NCBI RefSeq assembly: GCF_019458805.1
Contig: NZ_JAIBOA010000033.1
Coordinates: 1-64,000, forward strand
Reading direction: 5' to 3'
Source of the DNA: Actinomadura parmotrematis
GTDB lineage: Bacteria > Actinomycetota > Actinomycetes > Streptosporangiales > Streptosporangiaceae
DNA: 64,000 nt
Made by a program: the position numbers and the translations under genes
Notes under the pieces: model-generated
The model's input: the letters and a program-made list of their open reading frames with translations, nothing else
Told to the model about the DNA's origin: nothing
The model's database searches: none
Shown here: piece after piece, positions 32,486 through 40,199 of the stretch
Numbering within the stretch: the stretch's first letter is position 1
Layout of the letters: each line of letters opens with the position of its first letter

Positions 32486-33043
32486 ATGAGTGCGCTCGTG
32501 CCCCTGACCGGAGAACCGCTGGCCTTGGACCTGGTCAACACCCGCCCAGCCAACGGCGACCTGCTCGCCACCCCCGGCGACCTGTGCGCCTGGTGGGCCC
32601 TCCAGGCCGGTCGCCTCCCGGACGCAGCGCCCGAGCAGGTCACGGCCGCGGATCTGGCCGCCGTCCAGGCCGTGCGCGAACACACCGCCCGCGCCCTCGC
32701 CCGCGCACGCCGGGGCGAGCAGCCCGCAGCCGCCGACCTGGCGGGCATCAACCAGGCGCAGAGCGCCGCACCCGCGATCAGCGAGCTGGCGTGGGACGGA
32801 TCCGCGGTGACCGCCACGCGCAGACGCGACGGGTCGCCGGGCCGGCGCCTGGCCGCCTGGCTCGCGGAGGACGCCGCCGGGCTCCTGGCCGATCCAGCGG
32901 TCACCAAGATCCGGGAGTGCGAGGCGCACGACTGCGTACTGCTCTTCCTGCCCGCCCACCCTCGCCGCCGCTGGTGCTCGGCCGCCCGCTGCGGCAACCG
33001 CGTACGCGTCGCCCGTCACTACCAACGGCACAGGGCCGGATAG
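32486..33043 (+). CDS. CGNR zinc-finger protein (ABATE/DUF1470 family), putative transcriptional regulator
   Basis: 185 residues from the ATG at 32486. The N-terminal ABATE domain begins LTGEPLALDLVNTRPANGDL. The C-terminal zinc finger shows the conserved cysteines IRECEAHDCVLLFL and RRRWCSAARCGNRVRVARHY, including the name-giving CGNR. Proteins of this kind are thought to be ligand-responsive stress regulators. It is divergent from an alpha/beta hydrolase with a palindrome between. Confidence 0.92.
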   Translation: MSALVPLTGEPLALDLVNTRPANGDLLATPGDLCAWWALQAGRLPDAAPEQVTAADLAAVQAVREHTARALARARRGEQPAAADLAGINQAQSAAPAISELAWDGSAVTATRRRDGSPGRRLAAWLAEDAAGLLADPAVTKIRECEAHDCVLLFLPAHPRRRWCSAARCGNRVRVARHYQRHRAG

Positions 33044-33174
33044 CCCCACCGCCCCTCCCGTGAGTGCGCCTTACCAGGGCCACCGGATCACGGCAGGAGA
33101 GGCCTGAACCTCACCCGGCGGCCGCCGGTGAGGGACGCCTCGCGCGTTCGCTGGAAGGCACTGGCACCTGCGAC

Positions 33175-33218
33175 ACGACGGCCTCTCACCCGGCTCGGTG
33201 CCGGTGAGAGGCCGTTGT
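33175..33218. terminator. Bidirectional hairpin after the CGNR gene
   Basis: GGCCTCTCACC-CGGC pairs with GCCG-GTGAGAGGCC, giving about 14 bp with one bulge and outer partial pairing (ACGAC/GTTGT). It lies between the CGNR gene and the oppositely oriented VOC remnant. The loop is TCGGT. Confidence 0.7.
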
Positions 33219-33234
33219 GCCGGATCTCCGCGTT

Positions 33235-33540
33235 CTAGGCGAACTGGATGATCTGCAGGTAGGTGCCATCGGGGTCGGCGAACGTTCCGAAGCGGCCAGA
33301 AGAACGATCTTCGGGGGGAACGAGCCAGTCCACCCCGGCCGTGCGCAACCGCGCCTCGACGGCGTCGAAGTCGTCGACGTGGAAGTTGAGGATCATCCGG
33401 CCCGGCTCGCCGTTCTCGGCCTCGACGTCGTCGCGCTGCCGGACGACCAGCAGGACGCCGCCGAGATCGATCGGCCCATCTCCCTCGACGGCGGCACCTG
33501 GGACGTCGACGACAGCGCGGGGATCGTCGGCAGCCTGGGA
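33235..33540 (-). pseudogene. 5'-truncated glyoxalase/VOC-family gene
   Basis: On the minus strand, ending at the TAG at 33235, the frame reads LGGVLLVVRQRDDVEAENGE, PGRMILNFHVDDFDAVEARL, RTAGVDWLVPPEDRSSGRFG and TFADPDGTYLQIIQFA. This is the C-terminal two thirds of a VOC (glyoxalase-like) protein. Upstream, the expected N-terminal strand and helix are absent in all three frames. No ATG or GTG stands at a suitable place, and the open frame runs into the 3' end of the neighbouring gene. So the 5' part has been lost. Confidence 0.75.
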
Positions 33541-33610
33541 GCGTTGCGCGGGCGGCCGGCGGGACGGTCGCCGCGGATTCGGTAAGCGGCAGGTCGTCGG
33601 CGGCGACGTG

Positions 33611-33901
33611 TCAGCGGTTCGGCCCGCCGGCGCGGTCGCTCGTCCGCCGGCCGGCGGCGAAGGCGCGGAGGACGGCGGTGGTCCTGCGGTCGGCCCTGAG
33701 GAGGGCCGGGACGAGGACGTAGACGGCGGCGGGGACGACGATCGCGGTCATGACCAGGGTGCGCAGCACCAGCGGCAGGTGGGCGGTGGCGGGTCCGAGG
33801 AGCAGGAAGGCCACGGTGATCGTCGGGTAGACGGCCAGCCAGGTGAGCAGGGCGCGGCGGTGGACGGACGGGGTCGCGGTCGGGGCGGTCGGCACGGTCA
33901 T
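33611..33901 (-). CDS. Small two-TM membrane protein
   Basis: 96 residues from the ATG at 33901 (GGAAGGA 7 nt upstream). Two hydrophobic helices (ALLTWLAVYPTITVAFLLLG and VLRTLVMTAIVVPAAVYVLV) and a basic C-terminal end. It resembles small DUF2798-like or 'efflux-linked' membrane proteins, but the family is uncertain. It is divergent from a TetR gene with two near-identical operators between, so it is very likely repressed by that TetR. Confidence 0.78.
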   Translation of the reverse strand: MTVPTAPTATPSVHRRALLTWLAVYPTITVAFLLLGPATAHLPLVLRTLVMTAIVVPAAVYVLVPALLRADRRTTAVLRAFAAGRRTSDRAGGPNR

Positions 33902-33935
33902 GGGGATCCTTCCGGGACGCGGCCGGAGGTCCCAT

Positions 33936-33996
33936 CTCCAACCGAATGGTTGGAGTCTGGCACGGCCGCGCCCACATGTCCAACCATCCGGTTGGA
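33936..33996. promoter_or_regulatory. Two TetR-type operators 42 bp apart
   Basis: Site 1: CTCCAACC-GAAT-GGTTGGAG (33936-33955), a perfect 8-bp inverted repeat. Site 2: TCCAACC-ATCC-GGTTGGA (33979-33996), a perfect 7-bp repeat with the same arms. Centres are 42 bp apart, i.e. four helical turns, so bound dimers would lie on the same DNA face. They fill the 114-bp region between the small membrane protein gene and tetR. Confidence 0.8.
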
Positions 33997-34015
33997 ATTG
34001 CGCTACCGTGGGGGC

Positions 34016-34624
34016 ATGGCCTGGGACACCGCACGCACCAAGCAGCTCCTCCTCGACGCCGCCGTCGAGGAGTTCGCCGAGCACGGGCCCGAGGGCGCCC
34101 GCGTCGCCCGCGTCGCGGCGCGAGCGGGGGTGAACAAGGAGCGGATCTACCAGTACTTCGGCGGCAAGGACCGGCTGTTCGGGGCGGTGCTGGCCGCCGA
34201 GCTGGCCGGGCTCGCCGCCGCGGTCCCGCTGTCGGCCGAGCAGGCCGGGGACCTCGGCGACTACGCCGGCCGCGTCCACGACTACCACCTCGCCCACCCG
34301 CACTTCTCCCGGCTGCTGGCATGGGAGGGCCTGCAGCACGGCGCGCAGGGGGACGGCGGCGCCGTCGCGGCGGAGGCCGAGCGGGCCGCGCACTACGCCG
34401 AGAAGGTCCGCGCGGTCGCCGCCGCCCAGGACGCCGGCGCCCTGACCCGCGACGCCGACGCCGCCCGCCTGACGTACGCCGTCATCGCCCTCGTCAACGC
34501 TTGGTTCATGCTGCCCCAGGTCGCCCGCCTGCTCCTGTCCGCGGTCCCGGATCCGCGCCCGGCCGGCGACCGCGACGCCCTGGTCCTGCTGGTCCGGCGG
34601 CTGACCTCGAACGGAACGGGTTGA
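34016..34624 (+). CDS. TetR-family transcriptional repressor
   Basis: 202 residues from the ATG at 34016. The N-terminal HTH is KQLLLDAAVEEFAEHGPEGA, RVARVAARAGVNKERIYQYF, GGKDRLF. The C-terminal part is a helical ligand domain. It is divergent from a small membrane protein gene. Two strong palindromes in between are the expected autoregulatory operators. The ribosome site is weak (GTGGGGGC), and transcription may start close to the ATG. Confidence 0.93.
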   Translation: MAWDTARTKQLLLDAAVEEFAEHGPEGARVARVAARAGVNKERIYQYFGGKDRLFGAVLAAELAGLAAAVPLSAEQAGDLGDYAGRVHDYHLAHPHFSRLLAWEGLQHGAQGDGGAVAAEAERAAHYAEKVRAVAAAQDAGALTRDADAARLTYAVIALVNAWFMLPQVARLLLSAVPDPRPAGDRDALVLLVRRLTSNGTG

Positions 34625-34720
34625 TCGGCGGCCGGCGAGGGAGCGGACGCCCGGGGCGAGCAGCCGCGTGAACCGGATCGACCCTTTCGTCATGGTTCGG
34701 CGGGGTTCTAGCCTGCCGGG

Positions 34721-35212
34721 ATGGACAGTGATCGGTTCGTGGCCGGGTTCGACTACCCGATGTTCGTGGTGACCGCCGTCGACGACGGGACGGGGGCGCG
34801 GGCCGGGTGCCTGGTCGGGTTCGCGACGCAGAGCAGCATCGAGCCGTTCCGGTTCCTGGTGTGCCTGTCCCGGCGCAACCGCACGTTCCGGGTGGCGGAG
34901 GGGGCGTCGGTGCTGGCGGTGCACGTGCTGGGGCGGGACGAGGGGCAGCTCGAACTGGCGGCCCTGTTCGGGGAGCGGACCGGGGACGACGTCGACAAGT
35001 TCGCGCGGTGCTCGTGGCGGCCGGGCCCCGGCGGGGTGCCGCTGCTGACGGACGCGCGGCGGTGCCTGGTGGGACGGATCCTGGAGCGGGTCGAGCTCGG
35101 GGACCATGCCGGGTTCCTGCTGGAGCCGATCGAGGTGACGGCCGACGACGAGAGTGCGCCGCTGTCCTTCCGCACGCTGCCCGACCTGGAGCCGGGCCAC
35201 CAGGCCGGCTGA
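34721..35212 (+). CDS. Flavin reductase-like, FMN-binding split-barrel protein
   Basis: 163 residues matching the flavin reductase-like domain: YPMFVVTAVDDGTGARAGCL, VGFATQSSIEPFRFLVCLSR, NRTFRVAEGASVLAVHVL. The family binds FMN and reduces it with NAD(P)H, or partners a monooxygenase, but no monooxygenase gene is adjacent. A strong hairpin follows the gene. Confidence 0.88.
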   Translation: MDSDRFVAGFDYPMFVVTAVDDGTGARAGCLVGFATQSSIEPFRFLVCLSRRNRTFRVAEGASVLAVHVLGRDEGQLELAALFGERTGDDVDKFARCSWRPGPGGVPLLTDARRCLVGRILERVELGDHAGFLLEPIEVTADDESAPLSFRTLPDLEPGHQAG

Positions 35213-35244
35213 CGCGGCCCGGGTCGATCCGATGCGCACGTGAA

Positions 35245-35275
35245 GGCGCGCCGGACCCGGCGGGTCCGGCGCGCC
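35245..35275. terminator. Bidirectional terminator
   Basis: A perfect 14-bp inverted repeat, GGCGCGCCGGACCC (35245-35258) and GGGTCCGGCGCGCC (35262-35275), with a 3-nt loop, between the convergent genes ending at 35212 and 35316. Confidence 0.85.
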
Positions 35276-35315
35276 GCGCTGCGTCCGCGCCTGGTTTCAG
35301 GGTCGCCGGGCGCCG

Positions 35316-35633
35316 CTACTTCGGTGCGGCGGAGGGCGGCTGGGAAGAGGAGCCCTGCACGCACACCGGCACGTAGCCGGGGGCGGGCTTGGCGGGCGGC
35401 TGGCTGGGCGCGGGCGCGGCGGCGACCCGCTGGCCCCCCGGAAGCTGGATGCAGGTCACGGTGACCTGGGGCGCGGAGGCGTCCGGGGACGGGGCCGCCG
35501 CCGGACGCGCCGCCGGCGCCGGGGCCTGGTTCTGGGGGTTCTCGGCCGCCGAGGCCATCGACAGCCCGGCGGAGATCAGGGCGAGGCCGGCGAGGACGCC
35601 GGTGCCGGCGGTGGCGAGGAGACGTTTGCTCAT
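35316..35633 (-). CDS. Small secreted proline/alanine-rich protein
   Basis: 105 residues. A clear signal peptide (MSKRLLATAGTGVLAGLALI, then SAGLSMASA/AE) is followed by a Pro/Ala-rich mature part of ~75 residues with one Cys pair (VTVTCIQLPGG and YVPVCVQGSS). It has no recognised domain. Cys-spaced secreted proteins of this size in actinomycetes are often surface or PASTA-like fragments, but I cannot assign this one. Confidence 0.7.
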   Translation of the reverse strand: MSKRLLATAGTGVLAGLALISAGLSMASAAENPQNQAPAPAARPAAAPSPDASAPQVTVTCIQLPGGQRVAAAPAPSQPPAKPAPGYVPVCVQGSSSQPPSAAPK

Positions 35634-35763
35634 GCTGCTCCCATTCAGGGGGTCTGCTGCCGCAGACGTGCGGATGGCGAGAACGCGTCGCTACGCACCG
35701 ATACCCGCAATCACTCATGGTAATCGAATGGATACGTTGCGGCAGAAAACCCAGGTGGGGGCG

Positions 35764-38043
35764 TCAGCGGGTGCAGGTGCCTCCGGCTCGGGCGAGGGGG
35801 GCGGTGAGGGGGAGGTTCGCGGAGGAGTCGCCGACGTGGACGCGGTAGCAGCCGGGCGCGGTGGTCCAGGCGCCGTTCTTCCAGACGGCGAAGGCGCGGG
35901 CGTCGAGGCGGACGGTGACGGTCGCGGTCTGGCCGGGCTCGAGGGTGGTCCTGTCGAAGCCCTTGAGCTGCAAGGGCGGTTCGCCGGTCGAGGCGGGGAA
36001 TCGCAGGTAGACCTGGGTGACGTCGGCGCCGGTGCGGCGGCCGGTGTTGGTGACCTTGGCGGTGACGGTGGCGCCGCCGCCCGCGGCGGGGGTCACGCGC
36101 AGGTCGGAGTGGGCGAAGCGGGTGTAGGACAGGCCGTAGCCGAACGGGAAGAGCGGCTGGATGTTCCTGGCCTGGTACCAGCGGTAGCCGATGAGCAGCT
36201 TCTCGCTGTAGGTGGAGTGGGGGACGCCGGCGGCGTCGGTCACGCCGGGGTACTGCGCCTTGGTGCGCAGCGGGCCGTCGGCGAGCTTCCTGGGGAAGGT
36301 GACGGGCAGCTTGCCGGAGAAGTCGGCGTCGCCGAACAGCAGGGCGGCGATGGCGTCGCCGTCGACCTGGCCGGGGTACCAGTTCTCCACGACCGAGCGG
36401 ACGGAGCCGAGCCAGGGCATCTCCAGCGGCCCGCCGTTCTGCAGCACCACGACGGTGTTGGGGTTGGCCTTGGCGACCGCGCTGACCAGGGCGTCCTGGT
36501 CGCCGGGGATGCGGAGGCACTGCGAGAAGTTGGGGACGGGGACGGCCGCCAGGAAGGGGTTGCACACGGCCTGGTGCGGTTTCAGGTCGGCGCGGTCGTT
36601 GCCCTCGGTCTCGGCGTTGTGGACGAAGACGATCGCGACGTCGGCGTCCCTGGCCCGCGCGGCGGCGAGCGCCGGGAGGGCGCCGCCGTCGTAGACGACC
36701 TTCGCGCCGCCGCGGGCGGCCCGGTCGCGCAGGGCGTCGAGCGGGGCGGTGACGCCGGGCTGGAGGCCGAAGGTCGGCACGTGGTTGCTGCCGAAGCCCT
36801 GCGAGGCGAGCCGCGCGCCCGTCCTGGACGCGGGCAGCCCGATGACCGCGATCCTCCTGGCGGACGGGGCCAGCGGCAGCAGGCCGCCGGAGTTCTTCAG
36901 CAGGACCGAGCCCTCGCGGGCGATCCGCCCGGCCATGGCGAGGCTCGCGGGCGTGGTGGCGGTCCGGGCGTCCGCGACGGAGCCGGGGACGGGCGGGTGC
37001 TCGAACAGCCCGAGGCGGAACATGGGCGTCGCGATGCGGCGGACCATGTCGTCCAGGCGCGACCGCGGGACCGTCCCGGCGGTGACGGCGGCCTTGAGCT
37101 TGGCGCCCCACGCGGCGGGCTGGAGCTGGGAGACGCCGAAGTAGCCGTCGCCCGCCATCTCCATGTCGAGCCCGGCGTTGGCGGACGGCGCGGTGGAGTG
37201 GGTGGCGCCCCAGTCGCTCATGACGAACCCGTCGAAGCCCAGCTCGTCCTTGAGCAGGTCGTGCAGGAGCGGCTTGTTCTCGCAGGCGTGGACCGAGGCG
37301 ACGCGGTTGTAGGAGCACATCACCGAGCCGGCGCCGGCGTCCAGGGCGTCCTGGAAGGGCGGCAGGTAGATCTCGCGGAGGGTGCGCTCGTCCACCTCGG
37401 AGGAGCTGGTGTTGCGGTCGTACTCCTGCTCGTTGAGCAGGAAGTGCTTGGCGGTGGCGATGACCGGCCGGCTCTGGATGCCGCGGACGAGCCCGGCGGC
37501 CATCCGCCCGGTGAGGTAGGGGTCCTCGCCGGCGTACTCCAGGTTGCGGCCCGACCGCGGGTTGCGCGCCATGTTCATGCCGGGGCCGAGGACGACGTTG
37601 ACGCCCTTGCGCATCGCCTCGTCGGCCAGCACGCCGCCGTAGGCCCGGATCAGGGCGGGATCCCAGGTGGCGCCTTGGGCGATGCCCTGCGGGAACGCGG
37701 TGGTGCCCTTCTGCTGGAACCCGATGCCGCCGGAGCTGTCGTTCAGCACCAGGTCGGGGACGCAGAGGGCCGGGTTGCCGGGGATGACGCCGGACGCGCC
37801 GCGGTTGGGGCTCGCGGGGTTGTAGAGGCCGATGCCGGTGACCATGCGGATCTCGTCGTCGAGGGTCATCGCGGCCACGAGCCGGCGGGCGCGGGACTCG
37901 GGCGTCCCGCCGCTCGTCCAGGGGCACCGCGCGGCGGACGCGGCGGCCTGCGGGGCGGGGACGGTGACGGTGGCGGCCGCCGCCGCGGCGGCGAGCGCCA
38001 GGGCGAGGGATCGGCGGGGGCGAGGCGACGAGGGGTGGATCAT
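35764..38043 (-). CDS. Secreted glycoside hydrolase family 3 beta-glucosidase
   Basis: 759 residues from the ATG at 38043 (GAGGAG 6 nt upstream). A signal peptide (SLALALAAAAAAATVTVPAP) precedes the GH3 (beta/alpha)8 domain, with the nucleophile Asp in GFDGFVMSDWGATHS (~residue 276) and substrate-binding KHFLLNEQE. The alpha/beta sandwich domain follows (VAIVFVHNAETEGNDRADL), then a C-terminal fibronectin III-like domain (TKVTNTGRRTGADVTQVYLR). It releases glucose or related sugars from beta-glycosides outside the cell. No sugar ABC transporter is adjacent. Confidence 0.95.
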   Translation of the reverse strand: MIHPSSPRPRRSLALALAAAAAAATVTVPAPQAAASAARCPWTSGGTPESRARRLVAAMTLDDEIRMVTGIGLYNPASPNRGASGVIPGNPALCVPDLVLNDSSGGIGFQQKGTTAFPQGIAQGATWDPALIRAYGGVLADEAMRKGVNVVLGPGMNMARNPRSGRNLEYAGEDPYLTGRMAAGLVRGIQSRPVIATAKHFLLNEQEYDRNTSSSEVDERTLREIYLPPFQDALDAGAGSVMCSYNRVASVHACENKPLLHDLLKDELGFDGFVMSDWGATHSTAPSANAGLDMEMAGDGYFGVSQLQPAAWGAKLKAAVTAGTVPRSRLDDMVRRIATPMFRLGLFEHPPVPGSVADARTATTPASLAMAGRIAREGSVLLKNSGGLLPLAPSARRIAVIGLPASRTGARLASQGFGSNHVPTFGLQPGVTAPLDALRDRAARGGAKVVYDGGALPALAAARARDADVAIVFVHNAETEGNDRADLKPHQAVCNPFLAAVPVPNFSQCLRIPGDQDALVSAVAKANPNTVVVLQNGGPLEMPWLGSVRSVVENWYPGQVDGDAIAALLFGDADFSGKLPVTFPRKLADGPLRTKAQYPGVTDAAGVPHSTYSEKLLIGYRWYQARNIQPLFPFGYGLSYTRFAHSDLRVTPAAGGGATVTAKVTNTGRRTGADVTQVYLRFPASTGEPPLQLKGFDRTTLEPGQTATVTVRLDARAFAVWKNGAWTTAPGCYRVHVGDSSANLPLTAPLARAGGTCTR

Positions 38044-38157
38044 CGCGTGCTCCTCGGGAGGGCGCCGCGCGGGCGGCGGCGAGCGCAGACGGCGGATCTT
38101 ACCCACCGGCGGGACCGGGACGGAAGGGCGCCCGCGCGGCGGCTTGGGGCGGGGACC

Positions 38158-39120
38158 TCACCTTCGCCCAGGATCTGCTGGACCAGGAGCTCGCCCGGAT
38201 TCAGCAGGCCCCCGGGACGGGCTGACGTCCGGCCGCCCCCGAGGCCGGCACCGCCCGGGATCCGCCGGGTGGCGGGGCAGGACGGCGACGGCCAGCAGCG
38301 CCGCCGCGACGCCGCCGAGCAGCAGGGGCAGGGCGCGCCCGTGCGGCCAGGCGGGCCCGAACAGGACGCCGCCGGTGACCAGCAGGTGCACCTTGGCGAC
38401 CACCGTCGCGGCGAAGCCGATGGTGACCATCCGGTGGCGCTGCAGGGCGGTCTGGAGCTGGGCGACGCCGAGGCCGGCCGCGACCACGAACAGGTAGGGG
38501 TAGACGGTGCCGGCGAGCGCGGCGGGCCCCTGGTGGAGCCGCGTCATGCCGGCCAGGGCGATCTCGGCGGTGCCGATGAGGAGCCCGGCCGTGACGCCGA
38601 GCGCCGTCCCGGCGGGCGGCCGGGCGTGCAGGCCGCCGCCGGGCCGCTCGCACGCGAGGAAGACCGCCACCGGCAGCACCAGGCAGAGCGGCACGACCAG
38701 CGCGAGCAGCGCGGGCGGCGGCGGGACCGCCGGGGGCGGGTGCCCGCCGGGGGCCGTCGCGGCGAGCATGGCGGTGCCGGCCGCGACCAGCGCGGCGGCG
38801 GTCCATTCGCGGGCGGCGAGCCGCTCGGCGAACCAGCCGACCGCGATGCCGAGCCAGACCGTCAAGGACGCCAGGAACACCGGCTGGGCCTGCGGGATCG
38901 CGAGGGTGTGCAGCGCGAGGCCCTGCAGGACGAGGCCGAGGAGGACCACGCCGGCGCCGACGAGCCAGCGCGGCTCGGCCAGCATCCGCGCGAGCAGCTC
39001 GGCGGGGCGGTCGCCGCGCAGCGGCGGCATGCGGTCGGCCGCGACCTTGAACAGGGCGACGCCCACCCAGTAGACCCCCGACGAGGCGAAGGCCACGAAC
39101 ACCGCGGGCCAGACGAGCAC
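38158..39120 (-). CDS. EamA/DMT-like multi-pass membrane protein
   Basis: 320 residues from the GTG at 39120 (GAGGAGG 5 nt upstream). It has about nine to ten hydrophobic helices with the pattern of drug/metabolite transporter-like proteins (VLQGLALHTLAIPQAQPVFL, ASLTVWLGIAVGWFAE). The C-terminus is a disordered GRPDVSPSRGPAESGR tail. Proteins of this kind in actinomycetes are annotated DMT-family or DUF of unknown substrate. It is divergent from the mce operon, separated by two TTGGC-N5-GCCAA palindromes. Confidence 0.75.
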   Translation of the reverse strand: MLVWPAVFVAFASSGVYWVGVALFKVAADRMPPLRGDRPAELLARMLAEPRWLVGAGVVLLGLVLQGLALHTLAIPQAQPVFLASLTVWLGIAVGWFAERLAAREWTAAALVAAGTAMLAATAPGGHPPPAVPPPPALLALVVPLCLVLPVAVFLACERPGGGLHARPPAGTALGVTAGLLIGTAEIALAGMTRLHQGPAALAGTVYPYLFVVAAGLGVAQLQTALQRHRMVTIGFAATVVAKVHLLVTGGVLFGPAWPHGRALPLLLGGVAAALLAVAVLPRHPADPGRCRPRGRPDVSPSRGPAESGRAPGPADPGRR

Positions 39121-39185
39121 GGCCGCCTCCTCGGGTCGCCGGCGGCGGGCCGGTGGGGCGCGCCGGTGACGTGACCATAGAACGC

Positions 39186-39247
39186 TGTTGGCCGTTCGCC
39201 AACAACTTCCCGGCAATTCGCCCCACCCTATTGGCGTTCTGCCAACA
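39186..39247. promoter_or_regulatory. Pair of TTGGC-N5-GCCAA operators upstream of the mce operon
   Basis: Site 1: TGTTGGC-CGTTC-GCCAACA (39186-39204), a perfect 7-bp inverted repeat. Site 2: TTGGC-GTTCT-GCCAA (39231-39245), a perfect 5-bp repeat in the same frame. Centres are 43 bp apart (four turns). The pair lies between the leftward permease gene and yrbEA, about 170 nt before the latter. The TetR encoded at the end of the operon (48241) is one candidate to bind here. Confidence 0.65.
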
Positions 39248-39413
39248 ACGCCCTAGTGTGGCGTCTGCTCGACCCGGGCCCCCGGTTCGGCGCCGCGGCC
39301 CGGCGCGCGTGCGGCCGGTGCCGCCCCGGTCCCCGGACGGCACCGGCCGCGCGCCGCGCGACGGGAGCGAGGCGACGACCGAGGCGACGATCGAGGCGAG
39401 GGAGGTGGACGCC

Positions 39414-40199
39414 ATGGCCCTGGCCCACGTGCCGCGCCGCGTGCAGGGACTCCTCGGCGAGGTCGGCGAGCTCTTCGTCATCGCGCTGGAGGCCGCCCGC
39501 CGCACCTGGGACGTGCGGACCTGGTGGTGGGAGTTCGTCGAGCAGGCCTGGTTCCTGGCCCGCGTGACGAGCGTCCCGGTGATCCTCGTGTCGCTGCCGC
39601 TCGGCGCGACCGTGGCGCTGCAGGTCGGCCAGCTCGCCGCGCAGCTCGGCGCGCAGTCGGCGACCGGCGGCGCCGTCGTCGTCGGCCTCGTCCGCGAGGT
39701 CGCGCCCATCGCCGCCGCGCTGATCATCGCGGGGGCGGGCGGCGCGGCGATGACCGCCGACATGGGGGCGCGGCGCATCCGCGACGAGCTCGCGGCGATG
39801 GAGACCATGTCGGTCAACCCCGTGCACCGCCTCGTCACGCCGCGCCTCTGGGCGGGCAGCCTGGTCTCCACGCTGCTGGCCTCGCTGGTGATCGTGGCGG
39901 GCGCGGCCGGCGGCTTCGTGTTCAACGTGCTGCTGCAGGACGTCACGCCGGGCGCCTACTTCGACGGCGCGGTGTCGTTGCTGCACACCTCCGACCTCGT
40001 GGTGACGCTGCTGAAGGCGTGGCTGTTCGGCGTCATCGCCTCGGTCGTCGCCTGCTACATGGGGATGAACTGCGCGGCGAGCCCGGTCGGCGTCGGCCGC
40101 GCGGTGAACCGGGCGATCGTGGTGGCGTTCATGCTGGTGTTCGCGCTGAACTACGTCATTACGACGGTCTACTTCGTCGCGTTCCCGCCGAGGATCTGA
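39414..40199 (+). CDS. yrbEA: Mce-associated permease YrbEA (MlaE family)
   Basis: 261 residues from the ATG at 39414 (GGGAGGTG 6 nt upstream). It is the first permease subunit of a mammalian-cell-entry (Mce) lipid ABC importer. The MlaE domain is complete, with about five to six TM helices (VTSVPVILVSLPLGATVALQ, LIIAGAGGAAMTADMGARRI). It heads an eight-gene chain with 1- to 4-nt overlaps up to mceF. Its stop codon overlaps the next start (TGATG). The ATPase (MceG) is not in the window, as is usual, since it is encoded elsewhere and shared. Confidence 0.96.
   Translation: MALAHVPRRVQGLLGEVGELFVIALEAARRTWDVRTWWWEFVEQAWFLARVTSVPVILVSLPLGATVALQVGQLAAQLGAQSATGGAVVVGLVREVAPIAAALIIAGAGGAAMTADMGARRIRDELAAMETMSVNPVHRLVTPRLWAGSLVSTLLASLVIVAGAAGGFVFNVLLQDVTPGAYFDGAVSLLHTSDLVVTLLKAWLFGVIASVVACYMGMNCAASPVGVGRAVNRAIVVAFMLVFALNYVITTVYFVAFPPRI

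Noticed and set aside
35389..39174. 1261-codon open frame on the plus strand opposite the GH3 and permease genes
   Set aside because: Antisense shadow of two well-supported genes, with no recognisable domain.
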